The notes beneath the pieces were generated by a model. The model saw nothing but the letters and a program-made list of their open reading frames with translations, ran no database searches and was not told where the DNA came from. Both the position numbers and the translations under genes were made by a program. Of a stretch of 64,000 bases of DNA, positions 1-12,976 are shown piece by piece. The stretch lies in NCBI GenBank assembly GCA_013350335.1, contig CM023538.1:57394769-57458768 (forward strand). Direction: 5' to 3'. Each line of letters starts with the position of its first letter. Position 1 is the first letter of the stretch. The stretch comes from Chimonanthus salicifolius (Eukaryota > Streptophyta > Magnoliopsida > Laurales > Calycanthaceae).

Positions 1-816
1 TATCTATCTGGGTCGATTTATAGAGTTTTAATTTTCGAATGAGTAGAGCTTATATTTGGATTTGACAAGATGTGTTATTTGGTTGATTTGATATCTCAGT
101 GTCCATTCTTCTGTAGAGAAACATGATGGAATACCAACATGCAGCGAAGTTCGTATACCCCCATATATAATTTTTTTTTAGGTTCTTCTTTCAGCATCTC
201 TACTCTGAAATTTCTCTCTGCATGTTCTTGTTGTGGGCGTCACCCAGTTGATTGTATGTTCTGTGGCCTCTTGCTTCATGGTTCCGTTGTGATGTCCGAT
301 TTCCATTTCTCTAATGTGGGTGTTATCTCTTGGCCTTTCAATCGCTTAACGTTTGCACCTCAGTCTACAGTTGCAATGGGGCTTCATTTGGGTTGAGAGA
401 GTTTTCAGCAGAAAGTGAGGGGGATTCTACTATTTGCAGAATAATAGCTAGTTCTAGTATGAAGTAGTAGAAAGTTTTCCCTTTGGGGGTGGTAGAAAGT
501 AGAAACCACGTTTTACTCTAGCAGAGTAAACTGAAGACATAGCACAATGTCATCTAGGTTTGTTTTTTCCTACCCAAAAAATTATTGAATGTTTGACTAA
601 AGGGGAAATGCTTTGTTTCCACTCCTTTATCCCAATCCATTTGCACCCCAGTGTTTCTATGTGTTCCACAGAAGCGCCCTTGGATGTTTGAGTTTGGGAA
701 TTGGATGGGTTCCTCAGAATGACATGTTGAGAGTTTAGTGCTAAATGTACGTTGACCCATGTAGACTTTATTTTTATGACTAAGGTGTCCATAGGTCTCA
801 CCTGTAGTGAGACAGG
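1..816. other. No gene recognised (upstream flank or intron of the GTE gene)
   Basis: I looked here for the missing 5' exons of the GTE gene and saw none. Short open frames at 139-396 and 550-871 have no recognisable protein content. The segment GTTGACCCATGTAGACTTT at 750-768 recurs at 1351-1369, just beyond the TRIM and SINE insertions. Confidence 0.5.
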
Positions 817-1183
817 TGTCACGGGGGGTAGATTTTCTCCTAAAATGACTAGTCATTGAAGGAGGTGTCACCCCCTATTTTTAAACCCCAAGACCCACCG
901 AAGTCTCTTCCAATGTGGGACAACTTTTGTCCATGATAGGCTTCCCGTCTCAATCCCTGGCGTCCTCGTCAGGGGGACCCACATCTCTTTTATGTAGAGT
1001 CCACGCGTCAAGGGGAGCCCCGGGCCCCAGACGAGAGTAGCTTAGGTTTGCTCTGATACCAGTGTCATGGGGGCAAATTTTCTTTCAAAATGACTAGTCA
1101 TTGAAGGAGGTGCCATCCCCTACTTTTAAACCCCAAAGCCCACCCAAGTCTCTTCCGATGTGGGACAATTTTTGTTCGTGACA
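817..1183 (-). mobile_element. TRIM (terminal-repeat retrotransposon in miniature)
   Basis: Two direct repeats of about 120 bp, 817-938 and 1063-1183, flank about 124 bp. Each repeat begins TGTCA and ends TGACA or TGATA, as LTRs do. Both carry the shared block TGACTAGTCATTGAAGGAGG and the segment around GTGGGACAA. Read on the - strand, one base after the right-hand LTR, is TGGTATCAGAG (1061-1051), which matches the primer-binding site for initiator tRNA-Met. There is no coding capacity. Flanking 5-mers ACAGG and CAAGG are too different to claim a target duplication. Size, paired short LTRs and PBS together define a TRIM. Confidence 0.8.
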
Positions 1184-1186
1184 CAA

Positions 1187-1349
1187 GGGACATTTTTTAA
1201 CTTGACTAATCCTTGGGGCATGTGCAGTCCTCTCAATACCAAACACCGGGTCTGCATCTACGGGAGTGGCCCGTTGGGGTTGAGCATGAATCCAACTCAA
1301 GACCCCACTTCATGGGGCGGGCTTCTTGACCGTTAGGCCAACCCCTTGG
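1187..1349 (-). mobile_element. tRNA-derived SINE
   Basis: On the - strand the head carries a pol III box A-like TGGCCTAACGG (1340-1330) and, about 30 bases on, a box B-like GAGTTGGATTC (1298-1288). The spacing is that of a tRNA head, but the sequence does not fold as a functional tRNA, and it runs on into a non-tRNA body. It lies directly beside the TRIM. Confidence 0.55.
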
Positions 1350-2772
1350 GGTTGACCCATGTAGACTTTTGAGCTTAGGGTTTTGATATGATTCAGGGAA
1401 CTTATAGATGCTTCGCACAGGTCTGGTATGAATCTTTGACTAGGGAAGAATGTGAGGTTCATAGTTCATGCATGGGTAAAGTTATCTCTAAAAGAGGGAC
1501 ACTGGACAGCTCCGTGCTCCGCATCAATAAGTCAATGATAAGAGATGCTCTTTGGTTCCTTACATTCTTGGAACTAATTGATTCATCTCCCAAAAATTTT
1601 GCTTGCTGTGCAGCCTAAAAGTTCCAGAGGTCTGTTATGGTATGTCTCTCATAGTCTCAATTCTTGATGATATTAGTTGAAACGAATCATGCACTTTTCA
1701 AAGCATATGAGTCTTCTTCTCTTTATCTGGCAACCAGGTGTTGTCTTTATATTTTTTCTCGTTGAGACTGAATCATGAGTCTTTAGTAGTGCACTTTCCT
1801 TCCAATTATCATTCATGCAATACAATTTCTTCAACTATTTTTTCACCACTAAAATTTCTACTCACTTCAATTGGAGAGAGAAACACAGGCTAGCACACTT
1901 GACCTCCTACGGGTGTTTATGTTTTTCATGACTGTTGGTCTTTGTGTCTCACTAGCAATCTAGGTTTATTTCACTAAGCCACATTAATAGTCTGCTTGGT
2001 TTCATAGTTATCTGCTTAAGAAAACAGATCCATCTGACTGAGAACTTAAGAATGCAGCACAGGTTCAGTTTTTAGGGCTACTGACCTACTTTGAATAGCT
2101 CCGGCCAACCCCACAACATTGAGAGCTCTAGCTCTATACATGCACACACACAGAGACCAAAAATAAAACCCACGCAACCATGGAAGATCGCATGCCTACA
2201 CATGGAGAAGAAAATTACAAACCTTCCCACCTAGACTTTGCATTTAGCAACGAGTAAGAACAAAAAAATCTCCCACCATAGGGCCTTTCATAATATCTAC
2301 ATTATTCCATTATAAAAGAAAATCCTAACTAAGCCACTGAGCCCATGAATGTGCTTTATCCTGACTCTTTAAATATCAGACCATTAAAACGGCAAAAATA
2401 CCATTTACTTGTAATCCCGTGGCACCCTATCATAAATGAGGCACGGATTCTACAATACAAGTTTGATTTGTATTAACATGGGCTCATTGGGACGTTAGTT
2501 AAATAACATATCAAATGGATCCAATTTCATGTCAGTAGACGTTATATTGCACTGTGGTTATTGTTTAAAAATAAGAAAATTGACCAAATCTACTCTAAAT
2601 CTACATGTCTCAAAATTGTATGGACTATGGATCCCATATGTATGGATCTTTGTAGCATCTGCATCATGGCTCCTACCAGACAGATTGGTTTACTTTTAAC
2701 ATTTGTGTTGGATTGAAATTTTGCTGCTTGTTGTCTTTAGGATCGTACCTTGGATTATTTATACTATATGGA
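1350..2772. other. No gene recognised
   Basis: AT-rich sequence upstream of the visible GTE exons. The open frame at 1388-1618 has no recognisable domain and no supporting splice context. Nothing else is supported here. Confidence 0.5.
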
Positions 2773-2985
2773 GTCCTTTTTTTTTTGGTGATAAAGAAGA
2801 ATGAATATATTAATAGAAAAGATAAAAGGTACATAAGCAGAGGCATCGGGTCTAAGAGGTTTGAACCCAAGCCCTGTTAAAAGAAGAAAAATCCATCCAA
2901 CAAGATATCCAAAACAGTAAAAAACATGAAAGCCATCTCTCCCTGCAACATATGAGGGACTCATGTATAGAAAACATCTGCAATA
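2773..2985 (-). mobile_element. LINE-like retroposon 3' end (antisense)
   Basis: Begins on the + strand with a T run and GGTGATAAAGAAG, then ATATATTAATAGAA, GGTCTAAGAGG and CCATCTCTCCCTG. The same ordered blocks recur at 11213-11450, and the head alone at 10836 and 34237. A poly(A) tail on the - strand next to a conserved 3' block is what truncated non-LTR retrotransposons leave. No reverse transcriptase remains. Confidence 0.55.
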
Positions 2986-3665
2986 TACGGGGTCTATTTG
3001 TGAATATTAGTTGTTTGGTATCTTTGTACTCATATACTTTTGTTTATGTCTCTCTCTTGTGCATGTCTGTGCCCTTTAATGAAGTTAACTTTTTAAAATT
3101 AAAGTAAACTAACTCTTCTTTATGGATGCATAGTCTAATGTTTTAATGGATTGTTAGGTCATGCATGAGATTTTATAACCATTTATCTTTTGTGGTACAC
3201 ATGAAACTTATAGATGTTTATCATTTGTGGTACTTGCTACTGTCTGCAGAATGTGGCGAAGATTTTTTGGAGCATCCTCTTCTTATTTGCCTTGAGCAAG
3301 TCTATTGCATGGGAAGGAGTGAAGAATCACTCTCTTCCTGCTTGTACAGACTTCTTCGTTGCATACTCTGGTTAGTTTACTGACTGGTCCTTATACAGGG
3401 CTGAGGTCATGGTCCCTGAAGGTGAGTAAGTAAATTGAGGCTATTGTTTACTCATTTCTGTTAGCTCCAGCTTTTCCTGTTGTCATCATGATAACATTAA
3501 TGAATAATTTAATATCATGCTTATGTTTGGGTTGGTAGAAAGATTTTAGCAGTCGTAAATGGTTCAGTATAATTTTATGGTTGGATCACTGATGTCAGAA
3601 GAGAAATAAACTAAACATCTACCATCTCAAAGAAAAATAAATCTATTATTGTTATTGTTATTTAG

Positions 3666-6600
3666 AAGAACTGATAGTTGTACAAAAATCTGAGGTGGAA
3701 TCTATTGTGACAGGTGCTAAAAAATATGGATATTCAAAGAAACTCGACAATCTTCAAAAGGGGAAGAAGCAGATTATGGATGGTTGCAAGATTAGGCAGT
3801 GCTCTCGTATTTTGAATAAGCTAATGACTCATCCAGTTGGTTGGGTATTCAATCAACCAGTCGATCCAGTGAAGTTGAATATTCCAGATTATTTCTCTAT
3901 CATCTCTGAACCTATGGACTTGGGTACTATAAAGTCTAAACTGGAAAGCAAGTCATACTCAGACACCGAAGAGTTTGCTGCTGATGTGAGGCTAACGTTC
4001 TCCAATGCAATGCAATATAATCCTCCACATAATGAAGTTCATCTCATGGCAAATGAACTAAACAGCATCTTTAGTTTAAGCTGGAAATCTTTGGAGGCAA
4101 AATGGAGGGGAGACAACCCCTTAACTTTGAAGATACCAATTTCAAAGAAATCACAGAAGATAAGCTCAAAATCCAGAGGAATTTGTCATAAAACACCTGT
4201 ATCCTTGGATTCTCTTGCTAGCAAATCAGTTACAGCTGCAGAAAAGCAGACACTTAGAAAAAAACTGGCAGAATTGTCAAATGGAAATATGCCATCACAC
4301 TTGCGTAACTTTCTTCGTAGATTTGGTTTGCTTGGGCAGAATGGAGGCAAAATTGAAGTAGACATTGATGCATTTGATGAAAAATCAGTATGGGAATTGC
4401 ACAGAATGATGAAGAGCTGTGTGAAAGCAAGGCCTGGAAGTAAGTTGTTTGATAAGAACTTTAATATTTTCCCCCTCTTATGTTCTGCTTTACTGAGATG
4501 AGCAGTTAAACTAGGGTTTCATTATTGTCAATTCCTTTTTATGATCCCTATTATCAGTTCTTGCTTTGGGTACATTTTTGTGTGGCTTGCTGTGCTACAT
4601 CTTTTAGCTGTTTGCTGTGTTTGTACAGCATGCGGATGTGAAAAGTGATCGTGGACTTGGTTCTCAACAGAACTCATGCAAAGGTATGAAGTGGCAGAGT
4701 ATTCTTGACATTGTCTGCTGCATGGCTCATTCTTAGAGCTAATGAGCAAGGTCTCATATAGGTAGTGGCGATGGCAAAAGATTTACATGTAACAGTGTCA
4801 ATGATATGATCCTTTTTGCCCGCAAGAATTCCCAGAGAAACCATCCAAATGAATTCCACCCTGGCTTCATCTGCCGGTTGGTTATCCTTGCACCTTTTCA
4901 TTCTCAAACTTCCAATCTTGGCATGCAGTAACGAGTAATCCATACAATATGTAACACATTCATTTCATTTTCTCCTTCAGATGTGGATTCTTATAAATCG
5001 TCAGGTAGAAAGAATCATGCTTGCCTAACACGTCCAGTTAACTTGGTATGTTTTAATTCTGGTTATGAACTTTTCTTTTCTTAGACATGGACCATTCTTT
5101 TTTATTTTATGCATCGGAATTATTAATTAAGGTCTTGTGCATATCTAGGGTCATTTGAATTGTGAAGAAACCATCTCAAGCAAGCCTAGAAGCAACACTG
5201 ATCCTGATTTAAATGGTGAGTAATGTTCTCTTGTTGTTTATAGAACGCACTGCAGGTAGTCTGGTTATGATGGATGTGACATTGGGCTTAAATGTGCAGG
5301 TGCTGCAGCTGTTGTGACAGAAGAAAGTGTTCAATTCAGTTGTAATCCTGCATCTCCTTCCACTACTTGCTCAGAAGGTAACTTTGTCAAGTATAAGAAC
5401 ATGTCTATATGATGGCATTGCATATTTGGAATCGTGTTATTTATTAAAGTTTTCATGCTCATGTTTTTTATTTTATGATGTAGCAGGCGAAATGATTCTT
5501 TGTGATGAACAACTTTCACCCAGCAAAGCTCTTCGTGCTGCTATTCTAAGGAGCCGTTTTGCTGCCACAATTGTGAAAGCACAACAGAAAACATTATTAA
5601 ACCATGTAATCTCTCTCTCTCTCACACACACACGCGCGCACGCGCACAGCGCACACATTTAAAAAAAGGTTTTTGTGCTCATGCATGGATGTAATTCTTG
5701 TTATTTTTGTACATACATGGACATGAAAAATGTGGAAGAACCCCCATTTTCCAAAATAAAGAAGCGAATGTTGGTGACGATCTGGATGGTTATCCTTCTC
5801 ATCATTCAAGCCTTAGGGTTATCCCTTCAATTTTGGGGTTTGCTTTGTGATTTATACTTTTGATGCATATCTAATTAGGGCTAAGTTGTCTAGTTCAGAG
5901 ATTAATATGTCACTTCTAACTACTTCATTACCTCTAAATCAGTGACAAAATTCTTAGAGTTAAAGGTTGGCTGGGCTCCTCGGTCAGTTAATTCGGCTGC
6001 AGATGCTTTGGCTTGTTAGGGGTTATTCTTAGACTTTGAGTTGTAAATAGATTATTGTAATTTCAGAGAGGGACTATATTCCTTTTTTGTTTTGCGGGAT
6101 CTTCTCCGCCTGTATTTTTCTTTTGTTCTCTCTTTTGATTTAATGAAGTTATCTTTAAAAAAAAAATCTTTATCTGGGAGCTGTTTGGTCTTCTATGTTA
6201 TTTGAAACTGTCTCATACAAAATTTGTTAATTTCATTTTCATTGATGTAGTTATTCCCAAATCCCAATTCTATCAATTCTTGTTACCCACATATCCTTGT
6301 TAACGATGCATCTTCATCAGATGTACTACGTTGTCTTGTATTACCCATTTCTTCAACTGCAAGAATGCATTATTAACTGCCATTTTATTTAAAAAAATGC
6401 CCTTTTAAATCAAAGTGGCACTCGACTGAAGAATCAACCAGCTAGCACCCAATTAGCCCATCCAACAATTCTCACCAAGGCCTCTGCTTTGGTCTGTGGT
6501 TGCACCCAGCTACAAAACCCATCATGTTGTGGTGCCAAGTGATTTCATTTTTCAGTTGACCTTTCTTCTTATTCTAAAAACTATTGAACTTGTGTCCCAT

Positions 6601-9600
6601 ATGTCGTTGGTTCTACTAATTATCTAACCACTTGTTTCATAGCCTTTGGCTAAAGTTTGTATAGTCTTGGTTCTGAGCATTCTCTCAGAAATTTTTGATT
6701 GTTTACTTTCATGTATAGCTAATTAGCAATTTCACACCATGGCATCTATGCAAACATACACAAGGGAATTAAATTCCTGGATATTTACTGCCTTGTTATT
6801 CATGACCATGGAAAATATACAGGCTCAGAGCAGAATTTTTATATGATTCAACTTTTATGGGGAATTCAATCACCTCTCTCACAAACAGTTCCTACACTCA
6901 TTATTGCGCCTTGATACATGTCATGTATAACTTTAATATACCTTTTAGGGCTGAATCTTTTCCTTAAAATTAGTTACTTTGGCACTTCATAATTTTCTTC
7001 CTTTGAATCGACGATAGATAAAAAAAATTAGTCTCTAAAGTCTAAACTTTATGAATTGTATCAATAGAAATATTGCTTTGTTATGCATGGATATACCTGG
7101 CATTTATCTGAATTGCTTCTCTTATGTACTGATTCTTTTCTTAGACGTTGCTCTTTTGCTGATTCGTAGGTTTGTTAGCTCATAATCAAAACAATTATAA
7201 TTATATTTCTTATTTTATAAAATTGATCTCATTCCTTCTCATTTCTTTAGGCATTCTTTAACCACTTCAGTTTTGTTGAATAATTGGTTTACCAACTCTA
7301 ACGTCTGCATCAAAGCTTGTCTCTATAGCTATACAATCTGGTATCCTGCTACTTTCTTCACTTTTGCTTTTGACACTTTATGTATCATCCCTTCAGTTGT
7401 TTCTCCCCATTTTATATTTTTATCCATATCTTTTGTTTTCTTGAATAGGCTAGCATGCAATATCTAAAATCAGTAAATAGAGTTTTCCTTGCAATTTATT
7501 TATATTAAAGGAATATTGTCTCTCATCTTAGACAAGGTTTCTTATATTCTCTAGCTTTCATACTCAAAAATACCAAAATGCCCTACATCCTTACATGTTT
7601 GGGGGCCAAATGCTGGGACCTGTTGATGAATGTATGCATCTTGAGACCCGTCAATGAGTGTCTACACTTGAAATTTTGGTCCAATTCATGGTGGTGCTTG
7701 ACAATGGATTCATTCTTCTATATCGCAGCGGGCACCTGATAAGAACCCAAATGAAAAAATAATGGAAAATGGGAAGTGGAGAAAATAGGGATAAGGATTG
7801 GGATTTCGCTTCTTCTATGTTGGTTTCACTTTCAGGAGAAACAGACCTCCTAGCCAAAGGCTGTTCTTGGGGAAAACTCTTCTCTAATATCCTTTCATTA
7901 TTCACTTTAGCCTATACATAGGCTTAGGGTTACAACTTAATTGGAAATTGACAATAATAGGAATAAAATAACCTAATATCAACCTACTAATTATTCCATT
8001 ACAAAATAACCATGAATAATTTATTAGGCCAGGGCCCTATCATTCCCACCCCCTTGTAAATGAACCTTGTCCTTAAATGATGCAGGACAACTAATAGGGT
8101 GACCCTTAAATGCCTAATGTGGTCCCTAAAATTTAAAAGGGATGAAAATAATGCACTTTAAAATTAACATAGGCTGAAATTAAAATTCAATTAATAATTA
8201 CAATTAATTAATATAAAATTTACCACATATGATGATGCAAATTCTGGAAATGTAATGTAAGCAAATCTTAAAAAAAAGATGAATGGCTTTGACTGGCACG
8301 TGTGGTATTAAATGGAATGGGCCAAGTTTAAGGATGACTTAAGGGTTCACATGAGATGGTAGGGTGTTTAGGGTAAAAGAAGGAAACGAATGAAAGGAGA
8401 TGGAAACGAAAGAAGGAAAGTAAAGAGAAGGAGTGGCGGAAGGAAACAGCGTGCAACTAGGGGTCTTAGGAGGGAAAAGGCAGCGAGAGGAGAAGGGATC
8501 TGGATATGGCGACAAGACCTGAGGACTTTAGGAAGGGGAACGAAGGCAGTAGATGGAGTTTGGGGCTGTGCCAAAACAGCAGGTGGCTGTATGAGCTTGG
8601 GATGGCCTCGGAAATCCAAGGAAGAAGAGGAGGAAGGAAGAGGAAGAGAGAGAGAGAAGATAAAGGACGAGTACCTGAAGAAGAAGGAAATGTAGCCTTA
8701 TGCCAGGCTTCACGCCAAAAGGGCCTCACGCTAAAGGAATCGCTCCACACAAGGTTTGAAAAACTCAAAACTTTTATTCATTCAATTCATCGGTGGATGA
8801 GTTTACAAGGGAGAGGGGTTTATATAATAAGATCTTACTCCAAATAAGAAACTAAAAACAAATTACATTAATATCCTTTTCTAAAAATAAAACACACAAA
8901 AATAGCAAAATATGAAATTGGAAGGTGCTGAGATGCACCGCATTAAGGTTCAAAAAATATTATCGAGCAGCAACTTCATGGATTAAATTCTTCCATTGCA
9001 CTAGAATGTCCATAAAGAATGAAGACCTGCTGCATCCATGTAAACATGTGTATAGTAAGACATTTTTTGGCAGGACTGATCCAATGTGTTGTTAATTAAC
9101 CCAAATTGATGAGCCCACCTGGCTACCTTGGAGATGTGTTCTATGGGATGTATGCAGAGTAGGAAAAGTTTGTTTTTTGAAAGGTAGAAAAGTAGCAAAT
9201 ATTGATGATGTCTTCTGATGGGAACCACCCATAAAGATGTACTGTGTGGCCAAAACAGCAGGCCCCAACTATAAATTTGTTTTTCTATGTGTATACTTGG
9301 GGCCTGCTCTATTAAATGGAAAATTCTATATCATAGCTTCTGCAGATCTTTCTTATTGAAAAATATAGGGAATTCATTTCATTTGAAAATGACTATTATA
9401 ATGAACAAGCCTCAGGTAAGCATACTCTTGAAGTACCCAGTAGATAATTTGAACATGCTATTGTCTGTCTGACATGAAGTTTTGAATATATACAAGTCTG
9501 GGTAACATTTTTCTTGATTTGTTTTGGATACACCTTTTGGGTTCAGTTTTCAACTTCTATTGACCTGATCTTCTATCATTTTAGGGTGAAAGAGAAGATC

Positions 9601-9802
9601 CGGTTAAGATACAACAGTTAAGAGAGCAACTAGAAAAGCAGCAGCAAAAAGGTAGATGAGCTACTTTGCGATGCATTTATAGAATTGTTGCACAGCTACT
9701 TTGTGTATCATGTAATCTTATGTTATTAAATCATATGCATACACTAAAGTTTGCACATAAAATACATAACGCATCCTTATGTTACTTCATTAGTTGCATG
9801 AT

Positions 9803-9854
<52 letters not shown>

Positions 9855-12800
9855 GGTTACCTCTTTTGCATGGTGAATCCGTCACTGGATGGTAGAGATG
9901 GAGATTGTTAATTCCTTTGCTTGTTTTTTGGTGGGCTGGGAGCTTTTTAGATTATGGATATGTCTATTCTATTTATGTAGTCTTGTGGGATGCCATAATT
10001 GTTGGACTTTTATATAAGAAGCTGTCTGGAGAACCTAGAGAAGGATTGTTATTTCTACTATCTTCATCTTCTTCTTTCATCTCATATTTCTTCACTTTTC
10101 TCATACTTTTTTAACCCCACACACTAACCCTAGAAATCTCATCTATTGAAATGCCAACCTGGTAGCTTAGCAAGGGAAGAGGCACTACCAGCTCCCATTG
10201 CCAGTTTTCGTTGCTCTTTTATCTTTCTCTTGGGAGATCCCTCACATTTCCCAGATGCCTGTTGATGTGGCATGTGGCCCTTTTTGCCATCATTTATAGT
10301 TTGCGGTGGGAACAAAACAACCGAGTCTTCAGGAATAGAGTTATGGCCCTCAAGGTGTCTTCTGGCGAATTTTGGCCAAATGCACTGCATTGGCTTCTTC
10401 TCTCCCTGAAAATCAGGACGTTTCTATCTCTGACATCTTGAGAGCTTGGAAAGAGTGCCTCTATTGAAAATATTCTGAGTTCATGAATTGCGTGCTTGCT
10501 GGTCCTGTCGAAGTTCGTATATGGGCTCTTTGAAGTTTTCTATTTATTGTTGGGTGAATGTGCAACTGCAACTCATGGATCCATTTTTTATATTCTCACA
10601 AGTATTATATATATTATTTTGAACTGGTTCTCATGAGTATTATATTTTTGGAGGATCTTTATTTGTTCGAATGCTGGTTTGGAGAATGGTATTAATTCCA
10701 GGACTCTGAATGCCCTAGTTCATTTTTCGTGCCACCTTGCTAGTATAATATATTCTTGGGCTGGGATTTCAGTTTGAAATACTGTTATGAAGTAATTGTA
10801 TGTTCTTTAATCAGAATAAGTGTTGTTTATGCAAATTTTTTTTTTTTTTGAACGGTGACAATGATGATATCATTAATAAAAGGATCAAAATACAGAAAAG
10901 CAAAGAAAAAGAAAAAGGCCTAAGAAAAAGGCCAAATTGTTTATGCAATTTGGGAGTCTTTGGCTGTGGTGAAAGGGTAAATGTGGTTTAATATTCCAAT
11001 TTTTTTAGCCATGTATAGAGGTGATGTTAGTTGTTCTGGTGCCATGTCGAATGTGTAAGGGACTTCGGCACCTGGAGTAGTTGAACATCTGGGGGCTTCA
11101 AATTACAATAGTTAAATTTGATGGCAAAAATTTTCTTGGAATGGTCACAAAGGGAGACATATAAATGGTAGAGAAGGAATTCCAACTATGTGGGTAAGGA
11201 ACCAAAAATCATCATCTTTTTTTTTGAGCGGTAACAAAAGGATAAAATATATTAATAGAATGGGTACAGATAAAGAAAACTGCAGCATCTGGTCTAAGAG
11301 GCTTAAACCCAAAGGCTGCAAGGAAAATAAAAAGAAAAATACATCTCTATATCAAAAACATCCATATGATCCAAAGAAAATAGGTCCATCTAAATATCAA
11401 AAAACACTAGAACATGACAGTCATCTCTCCCTGTGCCTGATGGAGAGTTCAAAGGTAGAAAACGCCTGCTTGTGGAGTTAGCTTTGATAGTTCTTCTTCT
11501 CCACTTAATCCTTTTTAAGTTGATATTCTCTCTCATTCTTGCAATGAAAAAACCCTCATTCTTAACTAGATTCAACATGTGCTTTCCCATATCTAAATTT
11601 GTCATAGCTGCAATCACTTCAGCTCATAGAAGGGCTGTTTCAGTCTGTTAAAAAAATGCCGTGTCTCATTGGAAGAACTTCATTAAGCCCTACTTGTGGA
11701 CATGGTTCATCTCCATGGGGGTGGGAGTGGTACATCCTAGATAAAAAAGCACTAAAGGGGTTTATTAGTCAATGTTAATAATTAGTAGGTTGTTATAAAA
11801 TAGGATTTAATTTCCAGTTATTCTTATTTATGTCCAAACTGTTGTTATTTGCATTTGAGTTTTACCATAAGTTTACTTACAGGCTAAGTTGAATAGTTAA
11901 AGAACATCAGGGAATTTTCCCTAATAAAAGCTTTGGCTTGGAGGTTGGTTTCTCTTTGAATTAAAACTACTTGGAGGGTTGATTTGTCTTCGAATTGAAA
12001 TCTCTATTTCTCATTCTCTATTTTCTTTATTTTATCCACCATTACTTACTGAGTTCCTACTGGTATGCCAAATTTCAGAAGAGAGTATCTTCTATAGGAG
12101 GCTTGCAAATTGCCATATGTGAGGACACCCTTTTAGCCCTTATGTGGTCTCCATCAATCAAGTGGAGGGGGGTCATCATGAAATAAGGATGCCCCCAAAT
12201 CAGTTTAATTTGATAGGATAGCTATGGTTTTAAGGCTGCAGTGAGATATATTTCATTTTAATGATAGATATTACTCCAGTTGTGATTGAAGTGGCGTGGG
12301 ACAGTAAAGTTTCCATGTGGGCCCACTTGTTGCCTACGTCCCTACTGAAAAGTGGGTCCCATGCAGGTATCACAGGGTGTCTTGCATGCAAGGTTATGTC
12401 TCTGCATTTGTAACAGTTGGTGTTCAGAAGATAGGCCTACAAATAGATAAGTAGGGCCAAATAGGCAGTCATTGATTTGCACTGTTTTAATTTTTATTTT
12501 GCGTCTGCAAGAATCTCGATGTCATGGCTGTGAAGGAGAGCTGGAACCTCTTGCACACATCATTTGATGTATACTACATGCATCAACAGTCAACAGCTAA
12601 TTGGTGTATTTCCTCCTAAAGTATCAAAATTATGGTGCACTATAGCATATTATCTTGACTCGAGTGATATTGTTATTTGTTGACTGACGTACACTTTTGT
12701 CTTTAATAAATATCCCATGGTGGGGAAACTATTTACTTGTTATATTGACATCACTGAAGTAATTGTGTTTTTTGTCTGAAAAAAAATTTGAACAGAAAGG

Positions 12801-12929
12801 GAGAAGATAGAAGCACAACTTAGAGCTGAGGAAAAGTCTGCACGAATTAAGGTGGAGGCTGAGTTGAAGATGCAGCGGCAGAGAGAGAGAGAAGCAGCTC
12901 GCATAGCATTACAGAAGGTCCTTTTTGCC

Positions 12930-12976
<47 letters not shown>

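Noticed and set aside
1..3660. Search for the GTE start codon and N-terminal exons
   Set aside because: No exon with a suitable phase, splice sites and GTE-like content was found, so the gene is reported as 5' partial.
3695..3697. Translation start at a GTG codon for the bromodomain protein
   Set aside because: The codon lies inside an exon that opens at 3666 after an AG acceptor; plant mRNAs do not normally start here.
8390..8847. Overlapping basic and Ser/Leu-rich open frames on both strands
   Set aside because: They lie wholly inside a solo LTR and result from purine-rich sequence. The homologous LTR at 37056 does not conserve the frames.
9666..9911. Open frame with a long Leu-Ser repeat (also at 15652-15885 and 16794-16997)
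   Set aside because: Products of CT microsatellites in introns, with no domain or splice support.
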